A stretch of DNA of 64,000 nt from Nocardia sp. NBC_00508. Lineage in GTDB: Bacteria; Actinomycetota; Actinomycetes; Mycobacteriales; Mycobacteriaceae. Under the pieces are notes generated by a model that searched no databases, was not told the DNA's origin, and worked only from the letters and a program-made list of their open reading frames with translations. The position numbers and the translations under genes were made by a program. The stretch covers positions 2,666,001 through 2,730,000 of the forward strand of contig NZ_CP107852.1 in the NCBI RefSeq assembly GCF_036346875.1, written 5' to 3'. This document shows, in pieces, positions 8,473-36,200 of this stretch; within the stretch, counting starts at the first letter, position 1, and each line of letters begins with the position of its first letter.

Positions 8473-9711
8473 TCAGCCGAGCAGCACCGCGTCCATCAGC
8501 GCCGTGACGCGCGCGAGTTGCGCTGGGCGGGAATCGAATCGGATCAGCCTGCCCACGTCGATCACCTGGCCGATGGCGGCGTGCACCCGGAAACGCGCCT
8601 CCACCGAGTCCCCGTCGAGCAGGTTGGCCCACTCCAGGACGTTCTGCCGCTGGATGGCACGCAGTTTGTGCTGCTCGGTCTGCGGCAGGTTGCTGAACTC
8701 GGCGTAGTAGACCGGCATGATCTCGGGCATGGCGAAGGTGAGCTTGGCGTAGCGGTGGGCCAGGCGCCGAGCCGCGTCCTCCCGGCTGGTCGCCTCGGCC
8801 AGCGCCTCGGTGATCGCGATGGCCAGCCGGTCGCCGGTGCGGTAGAAAGCCGCGGCGAGCAAGTCGGCCTTGCTCGCGAAGTACCGGTACACGCTGGAGG
8901 CGTTGATGCCGACGGCGGCGCCGACCTCCTCGATGCTCGCCTCGTGGTAGCCCTGCCTGCCGAAGATCCGGATCGCCTCGGTGAGCAGCTGTTCCCGCTT
9001 CGAGGTCACCGGGATGCCGCGCATCGGCTGGCCAGGATCCGGTTCGGGTGGCGCGGCGGGCAGCTCGGTGCGCAGCACGGCCCACGCCATCTCGTGCAGC
9101 AGGGGAAGCAGTCTGGCACTCGACAGCGCGGTGCGGTGCGCCGCGATGCTCGCGATCGTGCTGAGCACGCCCGCGGCCAGCATCGCCACGTCAGCAGGGG
9201 GCGCGGCGGGCCGCAGCAGCGCGATCGGCGCCGCGAGCGTGTTGTTCAGGTCGTCGTAGATCTTCTTGATCCGAACGCGGTCGTCGCGTTCGAGATAGCG
9301 CCGTTCCCAGCGGTAGAGCCCGGCTTCGCGGCGGATTTCGATAGTGTGCTCGCTGATCGCGCGGATCAGCGCGTCCAATCGCTGTGCCGGGTCGAGTCGT
9401 GTGTCGTCGGCGGTCTCCGCGACGGTCAGCAGATGCCGTGCGCCCTCCTCGGCGGCCGCCACCAACAGCGCGTACTTGTTCGTGAAATGCCGATACAGCG
9501 CGGGACCGGAGATCCCGACTTCCGCGGCGATCTCGTCCACGCCGACCGGGTAGTACCCGCGTTCGCTGAACGCTCGCGCGGCCGCCCGGATGATCTGGAC
9601 CTTGCGGTCCTTCGGACGGCGCCGTACCTGCGGTGCGCCCTCCGTCCGCGCCCTGCTTCCAGGGTCCGGCCGCGCGGGAGCGAGGCCGACCTCGCTGCGA
9701 TCCGCGACCAT
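8473..9711 (-). CDS. tandem TetR-family regulator, Mce3R-like
   Basis: A 412-residue protein made of two fused TetR units. The first HTH covers about residues 57-80 (VDEIAAEVGISGPALYRHFTNKY) and the second about 260-283 (IEEVGAAVGINASSVYRYFASKA), each followed by a helical ligand-binding region. Mce3R of Mycobacterium tuberculosis has the same tandem plan and similar length and represses lipid-metabolism genes; this similarity in architecture is my basis for the name. Start ATG 9711 has GAGAGG just upstream; a TTG at 9756 is weaker. It is divergent from the enoyl-CoA isomerase-like gene at 9839, with a direct-repeat site between them, so it probably represses that gene and itself. Confidence 0.85.
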   Translation of the reverse strand: MVADRSEVGLAPARPDPGSRARTEGAPQVRRRPKDRKVQIIRAAARAFSERGYYPVGVDEIAAEVGISGPALYRHFTNKYALLVAAAEEGARHLLTVAETADDTRLDPAQRLDALIRAISEHTIEIRREAGLYRWERRYLERDDRVRIKKIYDDLNNTLAAPIALLRPAAPPADVAMLAAGVLSTIASIAAHRTALSSARLLPLLHEMAWAVLRTELPAAPPEPDPGQPMRGIPVTSKREQLLTEAIRIFGRQGYHEASIEEVGAAVGINASSVYRYFASKADLLAAAFYRTGDRLAIAITEALAEATSREDAARRLAHRYAKLTFAMPEIMPVYYAEFSNLPQTEQHKLRAIQRQNVLEWANLLDGDSVEARFRVHAAIGQVIDVGRLIRFDSRPAQLARVTALMDAVLLG

Positions 9712-9739
9712 GCACCTCTCCGTTCTCCGGCGGCGCTGG

Positions 9740-9769
9740 TTGACAGCGCCCGACAATGGAACCTAAGTT
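9740..9769 (+). promoter_or_regulatory. putative promoter of the enoyl-CoA isomerase-like gene
   Basis: A perfect -35 hexamer TTGACA (9740-9745) is followed after 18 bp by TAAGTT (9764-9769) as a possible -10. The -10 overlaps the first copy of the AAGTTAACCA repeat, an arrangement that suits repression by the divergent TetR-type protein. This is inferred from sequence only. Confidence 0.4.
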
Positions 9770-9793
9770 AACCACAATTCGCAAAGTTAACCA
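9765..9793. promoter_or_regulatory. direct-repeat operator candidate AAGTTAACCA x2
   Basis: The decamer AAGTTAACCA occurs at 9765-9774 and again at 9784-9793, 19 bp apart (about two helical turns), each with a GTTAAC palindrome core. The pair lies between the divergent tandem-TetR gene and the gene at 9839. Two sites spaced this way suit a regulator with two TetR DNA-binding units. Confidence 0.5.
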
Positions 9794-9838
9794 GTATTCA
9801 TGGCCCGGCGTCCACCGAATTCCAGCGTAGGAGCGAAC

Positions 9839-10660
9839 ATGAGTAACACCGATTCCGTGGATGCCGCCGACACGCCAGCGGCCGCCACCGGATTCACGGC
9901 GGTCAAGGAGGGCAAGGCGCTCCGGGTCACGATCACCAAGCCGAAGCGCAAGAACGCCATCGACTACGACACGATGGTGGCGCTCGGGGACACCTTCCGC
10001 GCGGTAGCCGAGGACCGCGCGGTGCGAGTCATCGTCCTGACCGGCGAGGGCGGCGATTTCTGCACCGGCGCGGATCTGTCCGCGAGCGCGGACGAGGCGC
10101 GGCGCGGCATCACCTCGGACATGGTGATGGACGCGGCGAATCGGCTGGTGCGCGCGATCGTCGACGCGCCGGTCCCGGTGATCGCACGCATCCGGGGCGC
10201 CGCGGCGGGCGTCGGCGTGGGCATCGCACTGGCCGCCGACCTGGTCTTCGCCAGCGAGGACGCCTACCTGCTGCTGGCCTTCATCAACATCGGCCTGATG
10301 CCGGACGGCGGTGCGGCCGCGCTCGTCGCCGCGGCAGCGGGCCGCCCGCTTGCCGCCCGGATGGCGCTGCTCGGCGAGCGGCTGCCCGCCCCAGAAGCCA
10401 GGGCGGCCGGGTTGTTCACGGCGGTCGTCCCCGACGACGAACTCGACGACTCGGTCCAAGCCGCTATCGCGAAGATCGCCGCGGGCCCCCGCCGCGCGCT
10501 GGAACTCACCAAGCAAGCGCTGAACCAGGCCACGCTGACCTCACTGGACGCGGCGCTGGCCGCCGAAAAGGCCGGGCAGACCGAGCTGTTGCGCTCCTCT
10601 GATTTCGCCGAGGGTGCCACGGCCATGCTCACCAAACGCAAGCCCGTCTTCGCCGACTGA
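9839..10660 (+). CDS. enoyl-CoA hydratase/isomerase family protein (PaaG-like)
   Basis: A 273-residue crotonase-fold protein. The oxyanion loops are visible as KRKNAIDY and FCTGADL in the first half and GAAAGVGVGIALAADLVFAS in the middle. The two Glu residues of true hydratases are absent: the first site reads GVGVGIALA and the second AFINIGLMPDGG. The latter contains Asp after the MP pair, as in PaaG-type isomerases (IGLxPDxGG), so double-bond isomerisation of an acyl-CoA is more likely than hydration. ATG 9839 has GGAG at the right distance; the codon at 9800 is a poorer start. It is divergent from the tandem TetR gene and probably under its control. The gene at 10709 follows after 48 bp. 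Confidence 0.8.
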   Translation: MSNTDSVDAADTPAAATGFTAVKEGKALRVTITKPKRKNAIDYDTMVALGDTFRAVAEDRAVRVIVLTGEGGDFCTGADLSASADEARRGITSDMVMDAANRLVRAIVDAPVPVIARIRGAAAGVGVGIALAADLVFASEDAYLLLAFINIGLMPDGGAAALVAAAAGRPLAARMALLGERLPAPEARAAGLFTAVVPDDELDDSVQAAIAKIAAGPRRALELTKQALNQATLTSLDAALAAEKAGQTELLRSSDFAEGATAMLTKRKPVFAD

Positions 10661-10708
10661 TCGGCCCGCCGTAACAGGCCGACCGACAGGCGACTATGTT
10701 CATCGGCT

Positions 10709-11734
10709 ATGACTTACCTGGTTACCGGGGCAACTGGGTTCATCGGTCGGTTCCTCATCCCCGAGCTCCTGAAACGCGAGGGTGACATCCATGTACTGGT
10801 CCGGCCGGGTCATGCCTCGGCCGACCGGTTCGCCTGCTGCGCGCAGGAATGGGCGGGCGGCGACCGCGTCCGCCTGGTGCGCGGCGATCTCGGCGCCCCC
10901 GGGCTCGGCATCGACCCGGTCTGGCTGGACCGGCATCGCGGCACCATAGAGCACGTCTTCCATCTGGCAGCCAGTTACGACCTGACCGACCGCGGCGGCG
11001 GAACCAGACATCTGGTCGACGTTGCCGAGGAGCTGAATGTCGATCTGCTGCACCATGTCTCGACGGTTGCGGTGTCCGGGTCCAGCGAAGGCTTGTTCAC
11101 CGAGGACATGTTCGACCGTGGGCAGTCGCTGGCCACGCCGATGCAGCGGGCCAAGTTCGAGGCCGAGCGGATCGTGCGGGAATCCTCGCTGCGCTGGCGC
11201 ATCTATCGTCCGTCGATCGTGATCGGGCATTCCAGGACCGGTGAGATCGATCGCATCGACGGGCCGTACTACTTCTTCCGTCTGTTGCGGATGGGCGCGC
11301 AACTGCCCAGGCTCCTGCCGGTGCTGGTGCCCAAGCTCGGTGAGACCAACATGGTCCCGGTCGACTTCGTCGCGCGTGCCCTGGACCACATCGCGCACCA
11401 GCCCGGCTCGGACAAGATCACCTACCACCTGATCGATCCGCGCAGGCAGAGCGTGGTCGAGGCATTGAACCTGTTCGCCGACGAGGCGGGTGCGCCGCAC
11501 CTGGTCGAGGTCATGCCCAAACGCAGCCTCGACATGATGCTGCGCGTCCCGGGCGCCAACTGGCTGCTGCCCCGCGTCGGCGTCCCACTGGACGTGCTGG
11601 AGCACAGCGAATTCACCTGCTGGTTCGACTGCCGCCACACCAGCGCGGCGCTGGCAGGCACCGATATCAAGGTTCCGCCTCTGGACGCCTACGCACCGCT
11701 GATCTGGAAGTACTGGATCGAGAACTGGGTCTGA
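10709..11734 (+). CDS. extended SDR / thioester-reductase-like protein with altered active site
   Basis: A 341-residue NAD(P)-binding protein. The glycine motif VTGATGFIG is at 5-13, an HLAASYDL segment follows the fourth strand, and STVAVSG carries the usual Ser of the SDR triad. The Tyr-x-x-x-Lys pair should lie at MQRAK, but position 145 is Met (ATG at 11141-11143) while Lys149 is kept. The fold is that of NAD-dependent epimerases and the reductase domains of carboxylic acid reductases and NRPS terminal reductases. Without Tyr, normal reduction is doubtful. It lies 48 bp after the isomerase-like gene and is probably co-transcribed. The substrate is unknown. Confidence 0.75.
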   Translation: MTYLVTGATGFIGRFLIPELLKREGDIHVLVRPGHASADRFACCAQEWAGGDRVRLVRGDLGAPGLGIDPVWLDRHRGTIEHVFHLAASYDLTDRGGGTRHLVDVAEELNVDLLHHVSTVAVSGSSEGLFTEDMFDRGQSLATPMQRAKFEAERIVRESSLRWRIYRPSIVIGHSRTGEIDRIDGPYYFFRLLRMGAQLPRLLPVLVPKLGETNMVPVDFVARALDHIAHQPGSDKITYHLIDPRRQSVVEALNLFADEAGAPHLVEVMPKRSLDMMLRVPGANWLLPRVGVPLDVLEHSEFTCWFDCRHTSAALAGTDIKVPPLDAYAPLIWKYWIENWV

Positions 11735-11814
11735 TGCCGGGACCGATCCACCAGCGGTCGTGCGAGAGACCGGGCTGGAGCCACGCGTGCAGCGCACCGA
11801 GGGAATCACGGAAA

Positions 11815-11858
11815 GCCGACCGCCTGGTTGCCCGAGGTCGGGCAACCAGGCGGTCGGC
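11815..11858. terminator. bidirectional hairpin between convergent genes
   Basis: A perfect 21-bp inverted repeat (11815-11835 and 11838-11858) with a 2-nt centre, GC-rich, lies in the 149-bp space between the SDR gene and the convergent esterase gene. There is no T run, which is common for actinobacterial terminators. Confidence 0.65.
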
Positions 11859-11883
11859 GCAGTTCGCGGATCGGATCAGCGGC

Positions 11884-12951
11884 TCAGAGGCCGAGACCCT
11901 TCGCGAGCACCGGCCAGGAGCGCTGGAACTCGTCGCGCCAGTAACCCCACGAGTGGGTGCCCGAGTTACGGAAGTTGTAGGTGGCCGGGATACCCAACTG
12001 GTCCAGCTTGGTCCGCAGGTTGTGCGTGCAGTAGTTGGTGCCCGACTCGATCACGCCGCCGATGATGATCTGGTTGGCCAGGCCGTACGGCCCGGGGAGG
12101 GCGTACTGACCGTTGAGCGTGTCGTGCTGGCCGGGCAGGCCGTTGCCGGTAGAGATGTACAGATCGAGCCCGCGCAGTCCCTCGGCGTGCACGTACGGGT
12201 CGTTGGCCACCCACTCCGGCCCGCCCTCGGGACCCCACATGTTGTTGGTGTCGCCGCCGCCCCAGGTCTCCACGGTCAGCTTCACGAATTCCGCGCCGAC
12301 CGGGTCACTGGTCTGCGCGCAGCCGCTGTAGGCCGCGGCGGCCTTGAACAGGCCCGGCTTGGCGATCGGCAGCGCGAGCACCGTGGTGCCCGAGGTGGAC
12401 AGACCCGCGATGGCGTTGACGCCATTGGTGCCGAGCGCGCCATCGATGAGCGGGGGCAACTCCTCGGTGAAGAAGGTCTTCCACTTGTTGCGGCCCAGCA
12501 CCGGATCGTCCTTGATCCAGTCGGTGTAGTAGCTCCACTTGCCGCCGATCGGCTGGATCACATTGACGTTCTTGTCCGACATGAACTCCAGCGCGTCGGT
12601 CCTGGCCTGCCACGAAGCGTCGTCCTCACCGCCACCGGCGCCGTTGAGCAGGTACAGCGTGGGGCGCGGCACGGAGGCGTCGGCCGGGCGCTGGACGTCG
12701 ATGATGATCTTCTCGTCCATCGCCGCCGAGTACACGTAGAGCCGGATGCTGCGCGCGTCCTTGTATTCGGCCTTGGTGATACGCGAACCGTCCGGGGCGA
12801 CCGGGTTGCCCAGCAGGGTCTTGGAATCGATGATCGGGTCAGCTGACGCACTGGACGCGCCGAGACCGGTCATCACTCCCGCGAGCACTGCCGTTGCCGC
12901 GATCGCGGCCGCGGCACGCAGGCCGCCGCGCCGGGTCTGTCGACGTATCAA
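11884..12951 (-). CDS. secreted antigen-85-like esterase / mycolyltransferase family protein
   Basis: A 355-residue paralogue of the protein at 1495-2499. The signal peptide is long (about residues 1-37) with SASA|D as the likely cleavage site. The nucleophile is Ser185 in GLSTSG, the full GxSxSG elbow, and the catalytic His333 is in GTHSWGYW, close to the antigen 85 signature. A PIGG segment near 134-137 and conserved Cys residues (SGCAQ, NYCTH) are shared by both paralogues. The start is a TTG at 12951 preceded by AAGGTG; no good ATG precedes the signal peptide. It follows NRPS C on the same strand after 160 bp, so read-through from the NRPS operon is possible, but no function in peptide assembly is shown. 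Confidence 0.85.
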   Translation of the reverse strand: MIRRQTRRGGLRAAAAIAATAVLAGVMTGLGASSASADPIIDSKTLLGNPVAPDGSRITKAEYKDARSIRLYVYSAAMDEKIIIDVQRPADASVPRPTLYLLNGAGGGEDDASWQARTDALEFMSDKNVNVIQPIGGKWSYYTDWIKDDPVLGRNKWKTFFTEELPPLIDGALGTNGVNAIAGLSTSGTTVLALPIAKPGLFKAAAAYSGCAQTSDPVGAEFVKLTVETWGGGDTNNMWGPEGGPEWVANDPYVHAEGLRGLDLYISTGNGLPGQHDTLNGQYALPGPYGLANQIIIGGVIESGTNYCTHNLRTKLDQLGIPATYNFRNSGTHSWGYWRDEFQRSWPVLAKGLGL

Positions 12952-13111
12952 TTTCGCACCTTCGCTTCGTCTCGAGATTCGCTCTGCATTCCCCCTGCAT
13001 CGGGGTGGATGCCCTGGACACCACGCCCGACCATACGGCCTATGTAGTCGTGACGACAGGGGACATTGTTACCGCACCGTTGCCCATCATGCCCGAACCG
13101 ATTCGATTCGA

Positions 13112-29875
<16,764 letters not shown>

Positions 29876-30241
29876 GCGCGCACCGCTTCCGCAGTCTCGT
29901 CACACCGCTGCCCGACCGCCCGAACCATCGAGATGCCTAACCCTGTCTGTTGTCGCCACGCACCCCCCGCCCTCATGATCATCGAACGCGCATGCCGATC
30001 GTTACCGATCCGCCGCGGCGCACACGCGACCGACCACGAGTTCCCGGAGCGCGCGCTGCCGGGCGGGAGTGCTCGAGACGATTATTCCCTCCCGACGCGA
30101 GATTCGGGCCACGAAGTCGGCAGTGCCCGGCCAAGTGGCGGCCGAGCCCGCCGAAGCGGCTCGCGCTGCGGTAGCGCGGCCGTTCCAGGGCCAGGTCGGG
30201 AAGGTACTGCCCCGCCGTCGTGCCGCCCTGATCGCCCACAC
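29876..30241. other. intergenic region between NRPS B and NRPS C
   Basis: The 366 bp between the TAG of NRPS B and the ATG of NRPS C hold no gene I can support; short open frames here have no recognisable domain or good ribosome binding site. I see no clear terminator, so transcription from B into C is possible. A separate promoter for NRPS C could also lie here. Confidence 0.5.
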
Positions 30242-33200
30242 CTACTCCGGCGGATCGAGCAACGTCGCGAGCTGGGGACCGATCTCGGCGAGAGCCTCGG
30301 GCGAGGCCATCTGCTGATGATTCGCGTTGATGGGTCTGTCGACGATGTCTCCTACCACGTACGGCTGCCATCGGGTCGCTGCCGCCCGCAGGTCGGCTTC
30401 GGTCTGGCCCGGGCCGCCGATGCCGGCGCTGAAGTACTCGAGCGTGCCGTGGTACACCTGCGGGCGGTGTTCGGCGATCAGTTCGACCGAACGCACCGCA
30501 CTGCGATAGATCCGCCGCAACCGCTCCTTGGTCAGCACGGCCAGCTCGGGCGGAATCGACGCGTGCAAGGAGTCCAGCGCCTCCTCGCTGAGCTCGTGGA
30601 TGTCACCTTCCTCGGAGATCGCGTCCCCGCCGATACCGATCTCGGCCAAACCCTGGCGGATCGCCCCGCGGAAATCGGAGACATCCACGTCGGGGTAGCT
30701 GTCCAGCATGGCCAGCAGGACCACCTGTTCGCCTGCCGCCTGCAGCTCGGTCGCCACCGCATGGGCCGTGACGCCGCCCAACGACCAGCCGAGCAGCCGG
30801 TATGGTCCCTCCGGCTGCACCGCCCGGATCTCGGCGGCGTAGCGGCGGGCCATCTCGGTGAGCGAGCCGGGCAGATACCCGTCTTCCGAAAGCGCAGGCG
30901 ACTGGATGCCGAGAATGGGCTGCTCGGCGGGCAGGTACCGGGCGAGACCCACGTAGCTCCACGACAGCCCGTACATCGGATGCAGACAGAACAACGGATC
31001 CGCTGTCCCCTCCGCCCGGATCGGCAGCAGCACCCCGAGCCCGTCGTCGGGATCAGGGCCGAAGCTGTAGCCCTGTGCGATCGCCGTCTCGATCCGGCTG
31101 CTGAGTCCTGCGACGGTGGAATCGGTGAAGAACCACTGCACCCGGACCTCGGCGCCGGTCACGCGACGCAACCGGCTCACCGCCTGCGTCGCGACCAGGG
31201 AATTACCGCCGAGGCCGAAGAAGTCGTCGTCGAGACCGACCTCGGAGACGCCGAGGACGTCGCCGAACACTCCGGCCACGGCCTGTTCCAGGGGCGTGAC
31301 CGGTGCGCGGAAGCGCGCCTGCTCGAGCACGGGCTTGGGCAACGCCGCTCGGTCGAGCTTGCCATTCGCGTTCAGCGGAAGCGCGGTCAGCTCGATGAGG
31401 GTGGTCGGCACCATGTACGACGGCAGTTCCGCGGCGAGTGCCGAGCTGAGCCGCTGCGTATCGATGTCGCCGTCGGCGCCGACGACATAGGCGACGAGAC
31501 GATCTCCCGCGTTCGGATCGCTATGGGCGACCACCGCGGCGGCCGCGACCGCGTCCTGGCGCAGCAGCGCCGCCTCGATCTCACCGAGTTCGATACGGAA
31601 ACCACGAATCTTCACCTGGAAATCCGTACGACCCCGATACTCCAGCTCACCAGCACCGTTCCAGGCGACCAAGTCACCAGTGCGATACATCCGCGCACCC
31701 GGCTCGAACGGACTCGCCACGAACCGATCCGCCGTCAAATCCGCACGACCGAAATAACCACGCGCCAACTGCGCACCAGCCAAATACAACTCACCGGAAA
31801 CACCCACCGGCACCGGACGCAACCGGGAATCGAGCACGTAGACCTGGCTGTTCCACTCCGGCACACCAATCGGCACCGAAGCCGTATCCGCCTTCGTCAC
31901 CCGATGACTGGTGATGGACACCGCCGCCTCGGTGGGGCCGTACAGGTTGTACAGCGCCACCTCGGGATCGGCGGACCGGAAACGCTGCGCGGTCGCGGCG
32001 GGCAATGCCTCACCGATGGCAAGCACCCGCCGCAACGACGCGGGCAAGCGGGCCTCCGATTCGGTCAGCAATGCGTCGAGCATGGAAGGCACCACGTGCA
32101 GCGTGGTCACCGCGGTCTCGCGGATGAGGTTGTCCAGGTACGCCGGATCACGATGCCCATCCGAAGCCGCGATCACCAGTCGGCCGCCGGAGACCGCGGC
32201 GGACCAGAACTCCCACACCGAAAGATCGAACGTCGCCGCGGTCTTCAACAGCATCGCGTCGTCGGATCCCAACCCGAACTCGGCTTGCTTCCAGAGCAAC
32301 TGGTTGACGATCGCACCGTGTGGGACGGCGACACCCTTCGGCCGACCGGTCGAGCCCGAGGTGAAGATCACGTAAGCCGTGGCGGCCGAAGTGAGATCGC
32401 CGCGACGTTCGGCGGCAGCGATCGGCCCGTCCGCGTAGTCCGACAGGTCGAGTTCGTCGATCCGCACCACAGCAGCCGCGTCCAGATCGGCGGAGACCCC
32501 GTCGGCGATCTCCGCGCGTGCGCTCTCGATGACCGCGGCGTCCACTTCGTCGCGGCTTGTCGTCAGCACGAACGCCGGGGCCGCGGTGGCGAGGATGTAC
32601 TCGATCCGCTCGGCGGGATGATCCGGATCGATCGGTACATACACCGCACCGGCTTTCGTGACCGCGTACATGGCGACCACGAGATCGACCGAGCGGCCGA
32701 TGGCCAGCGCTACCCGCGATTCCACGCCGATACCTCGCGCGATCAGGTACCTGGTGAGGCGGTTGACGCGACGGTCGAGTTCGTCGTAGGTCAGTGTCCG
32801 AGCGCCCGCGCCGTCATCGGCGACGATGGCGATGGCGTCGGGTGTGGCGGCGACCGATGCCTCGAGCAACGACACCAGCGTCGCGGACCGGTCCACCTGG
32901 TGAGCGGTAGCGTTGCGGCCCGACACCAGCTCGGTCAGTTCGGTCTCGTCCAGCCAGGGCAGGTCACCCACCGGCTTCGTCGGTTCCAGCACCGCGGCGC
33001 GGATGATCCGCAACAGCCGATCGACGATGTGCTGCACCGTGTCCCGATCGAACATGTCCGTGGCGTAGGTGATGAAGCCACCGATGCCCGCCGGGCTTCC
33101 GTCCTCGTCATAGCCGTCGGCCACGATCAGATGCAGATCGAACTGCGAGAGCTGCGTGTCGATAGCGACGGTCTCGACCGAGAGCCCCGGCAGCTCCAGC

Positions 33201-36200
33201 GAGGCCCTGCCGAGATTCTGGAACGACAGACCCACCTGGAACAGCGGATGCCGCGCGGTCGAGCGCACCGGATTCAGTACCTCGACGAGACGTTCGAACG
33301 GCACATCGGCATTGGCGAAGGCCTGGACATCCGTTTCGCGCTGGCGAATCAGCAGATCCGCGAACGACTCTGCCGTATCGACCCTGCTGCGCAGGACCAG
33401 CGTGTTGACGAACATGCCGATCAGCTCGTCCAGGAGGGCCTCGCCACGACCGGCTATCGGCGTGCCGATCGCGATGTCCTCGGTTCCCGACAACCGGGCC
33501 AGCAGCACCGCGAACGCGGTGTGCACGACCATGAACAGGGTTGCGCCCTCGGCCCTGGCCAGCTCGATCAACGCCCGGTGGGTCTGCGCATCGATGTGCA
33601 CATCGACCTTGCCACCGGCGAACGACTGCATGGGCGGGCGCGGGCGATCCGACGGCAGATCCAACTGATCCGGCAGGCCCGCCAACGCGGTCTGCCAGTA
33701 GGAGATCTGCTCGACCGCAAGCGAATCCGCGTCGTCCTCGCTGCCGAGCAGCTCCCGCTGCCAGACGCTGAAATCGGCATACTGCACCGGCAGCGGCGCC
33801 CAACTCGGCGTCGTACCGTTCGAACGCGCCGTGTATGCCGCCATCAGATCTCGCGTCAGCGGGCCCACCGACCAGCCATCGGCACTGATGTGGTGCACGG
33901 CCATGGCCAGCACGTAGCCGTGCTCGGCTCCCGCATCGTCGATCTCGAACAGTTCCACCCGCAGCGGCACGTCATTGGTGACGTCGAAGATGGTCGAGAC
34001 CACTTCCAGCACAGCGGATTCGATGTCCGACGCGGCGACCGTCCGCACGACCAGGTCCGGGATGGCCTGTGCCGGGGGCAGGATCACCTGCGCCGGGCCG
34101 GAGTCGGTCTGCGGGTAGACGGTGCGCAGGATCTCGTGCCTGCCGACCACGTCCCCGATGGCGGCCCGCAGCGCGGGGACATCGAGGTCACCGGCCAGCC
34201 GCACCGCGACCGGCACGTTGTAGGCCGCCGATTCGGTGTCGAACTGGTTGAGGAACCACATGCGCTGCTGCGCGAGCGACAGCGGGATCTGCTCCGGGCG
34301 CGGACCGGCCACCAGCGCACGGCGCCCACCGGCACCCGCCTGCTGTTCGACCTTCCGCGCCAGCCCGGCCACCGTGGCGGCCTCGAACAACAAACGCACC
34401 GGGACCTGCGCGTCCAGTGCCGCACCCAATCGGGCCGCGACCTGCGTGGCCAGCAGCGAGTTCCCGCCGAGCGCGAAGAAGTCGTCATCGCGGCCGAGGT
34501 AGCTCGAGCCGGCTCCGTCGCCGAGCCCGAGCACGTCGGCGAACGTGTCGGCGACGATCTGTTCGATCGGCGTGGTCGGCGCGCGGAAGACCGCCTTTTC
34601 GAAGGTGGGCTCGGGCAGTGCTTTTCGATCGAGCTTGCCGACCGGGGTCAGCGGAATCTCGTCCAGTACCACGATGGCGGCGGGCACCATATGCGGCGGC
34701 AGAGTCCGCGCGGCATGCTCGGTGAGCTCCGCGGAATCGATGGACCGGCCCTGGACGGCGAGCACATAGGACACGAGCGCTTTTCCACCGGCCGTATCGC
34801 GGCCGAGCGTGACCGCGAACTCGACATCGTCGTGGCCGCTGAGCACCGCGTCGATCTCGCCGAGTTCGATGCGGAACCCGCGGATCTTGACCTGGAAGTC
34901 CGAGCGACCGACGTAGTCCAGTGCCCAATCCGACCCAGGCACGGCTTCGCCGGTCCGCTCGACGGGCGCGGCATACCACCGCACCACGTCACCGGTCCGG
35001 TACATCCGCGAGCCCGGCTCACCCCACGGGTTCGCGACGAACCGGTCCGCGGTCAGCCCCATCCGGTGCTGGTAGCCGCGGGCCAGCGCGCCACCGGCCA
35101 GATACAGCTCGCCGACGACCCCGGGCGGCACCGGATTGAGCCGTGCGTCCAGCACCAGCGCGGACATGCCGTGGACCGGCTTGCCGATCGTGATGTGCTG
35201 TCCGGCGGTCAAGGTGGCGTACGACGCGATGATCGTCGCCTCGGTCGGACCGTACCCGTTGACGTACCGCCGTCCCGGCTGCCATTTCGCCAGCAGTTCC
35301 GGCGTCGTGGCATCGCCGGCGACCGAAACGACCTCGAAGTCGTCCAGTCCGTCCGGCGCGACCGTGCCGAGCATCGCGGGCGTGATCACCGCGTGCGTCA
35401 CCGCTTCGGCGCGCAGCAGCTCGCCCAGATCCGCACCACCCAGGATGGTCGGCGGCACGATCACCAGGGTCGCGCCGTTATAGAACGCGCACAGCCATTC
35501 CAGCACCGAGACGTCGAAGCTCGGCGAGCAGACGTGCAGGAACCGGTGCTGCGCCTGGATGCCGTACAGCTCGGTCGCGTAATCGGCCAAGCTCGCCAGC
35601 CCGGCGTGGGTGACGGTGACGCCCTTCGGCAGACCCGTCGATCCCGACGTGTAGATCACATATGCCGGATGCCGGACGGTCAGCGGCGCGATCCGGTCCG
35701 CATCGGTGACCGGCGTCGTGGGCTCATCCGCCAGCAACTCCTCCGTGGCGGGATCGTCGAGCACCAGCCATGCGACATCGTCGGGCAACCGGTCCACGTA
35801 CTCGGCGCCGGTGAGCCCGATCACGGCCCGCGAATCGGTCACCATGTGCCGCAACCGATCCGCCGGGTAAGCCGGGTCGATCGGCACGTACGCGCCACCG
35901 GCTTTGGCCACCGCCCACACCGCGGCGACCATCTCGTACGACCTCGAGAAGGACAGCGCGACCAGCTTTTCCGGGCCGACGCCACGCTTGATCAGGACCC
36001 GCGCCAATCGCGACGAGTACTCGTCGAGCCTGCGGTAGGTGATCGACCGGCCCCGATCGCGCACCGCGATGTGCCCCGGGCTGAGCTGCGCACCGCGGGT
36101 CAAGAGATCCGGTAGCAGCCCCGGAGCCAGCACGTCGTCACCGTGGACGTGGGTCAGCAGCCCGCGCTCGGAGTTGTCCAGTATCGGCAGGTCGCCGACC

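Noticed and set aside
29876..30241. Small gene (about 79 codons) on the minus strand between NRPS B and C, considered as an MbtH-like protein
   Set aside because: Its translation is Arg/Ala-rich, lacks the MbtH signature and has no good ribosome binding site.
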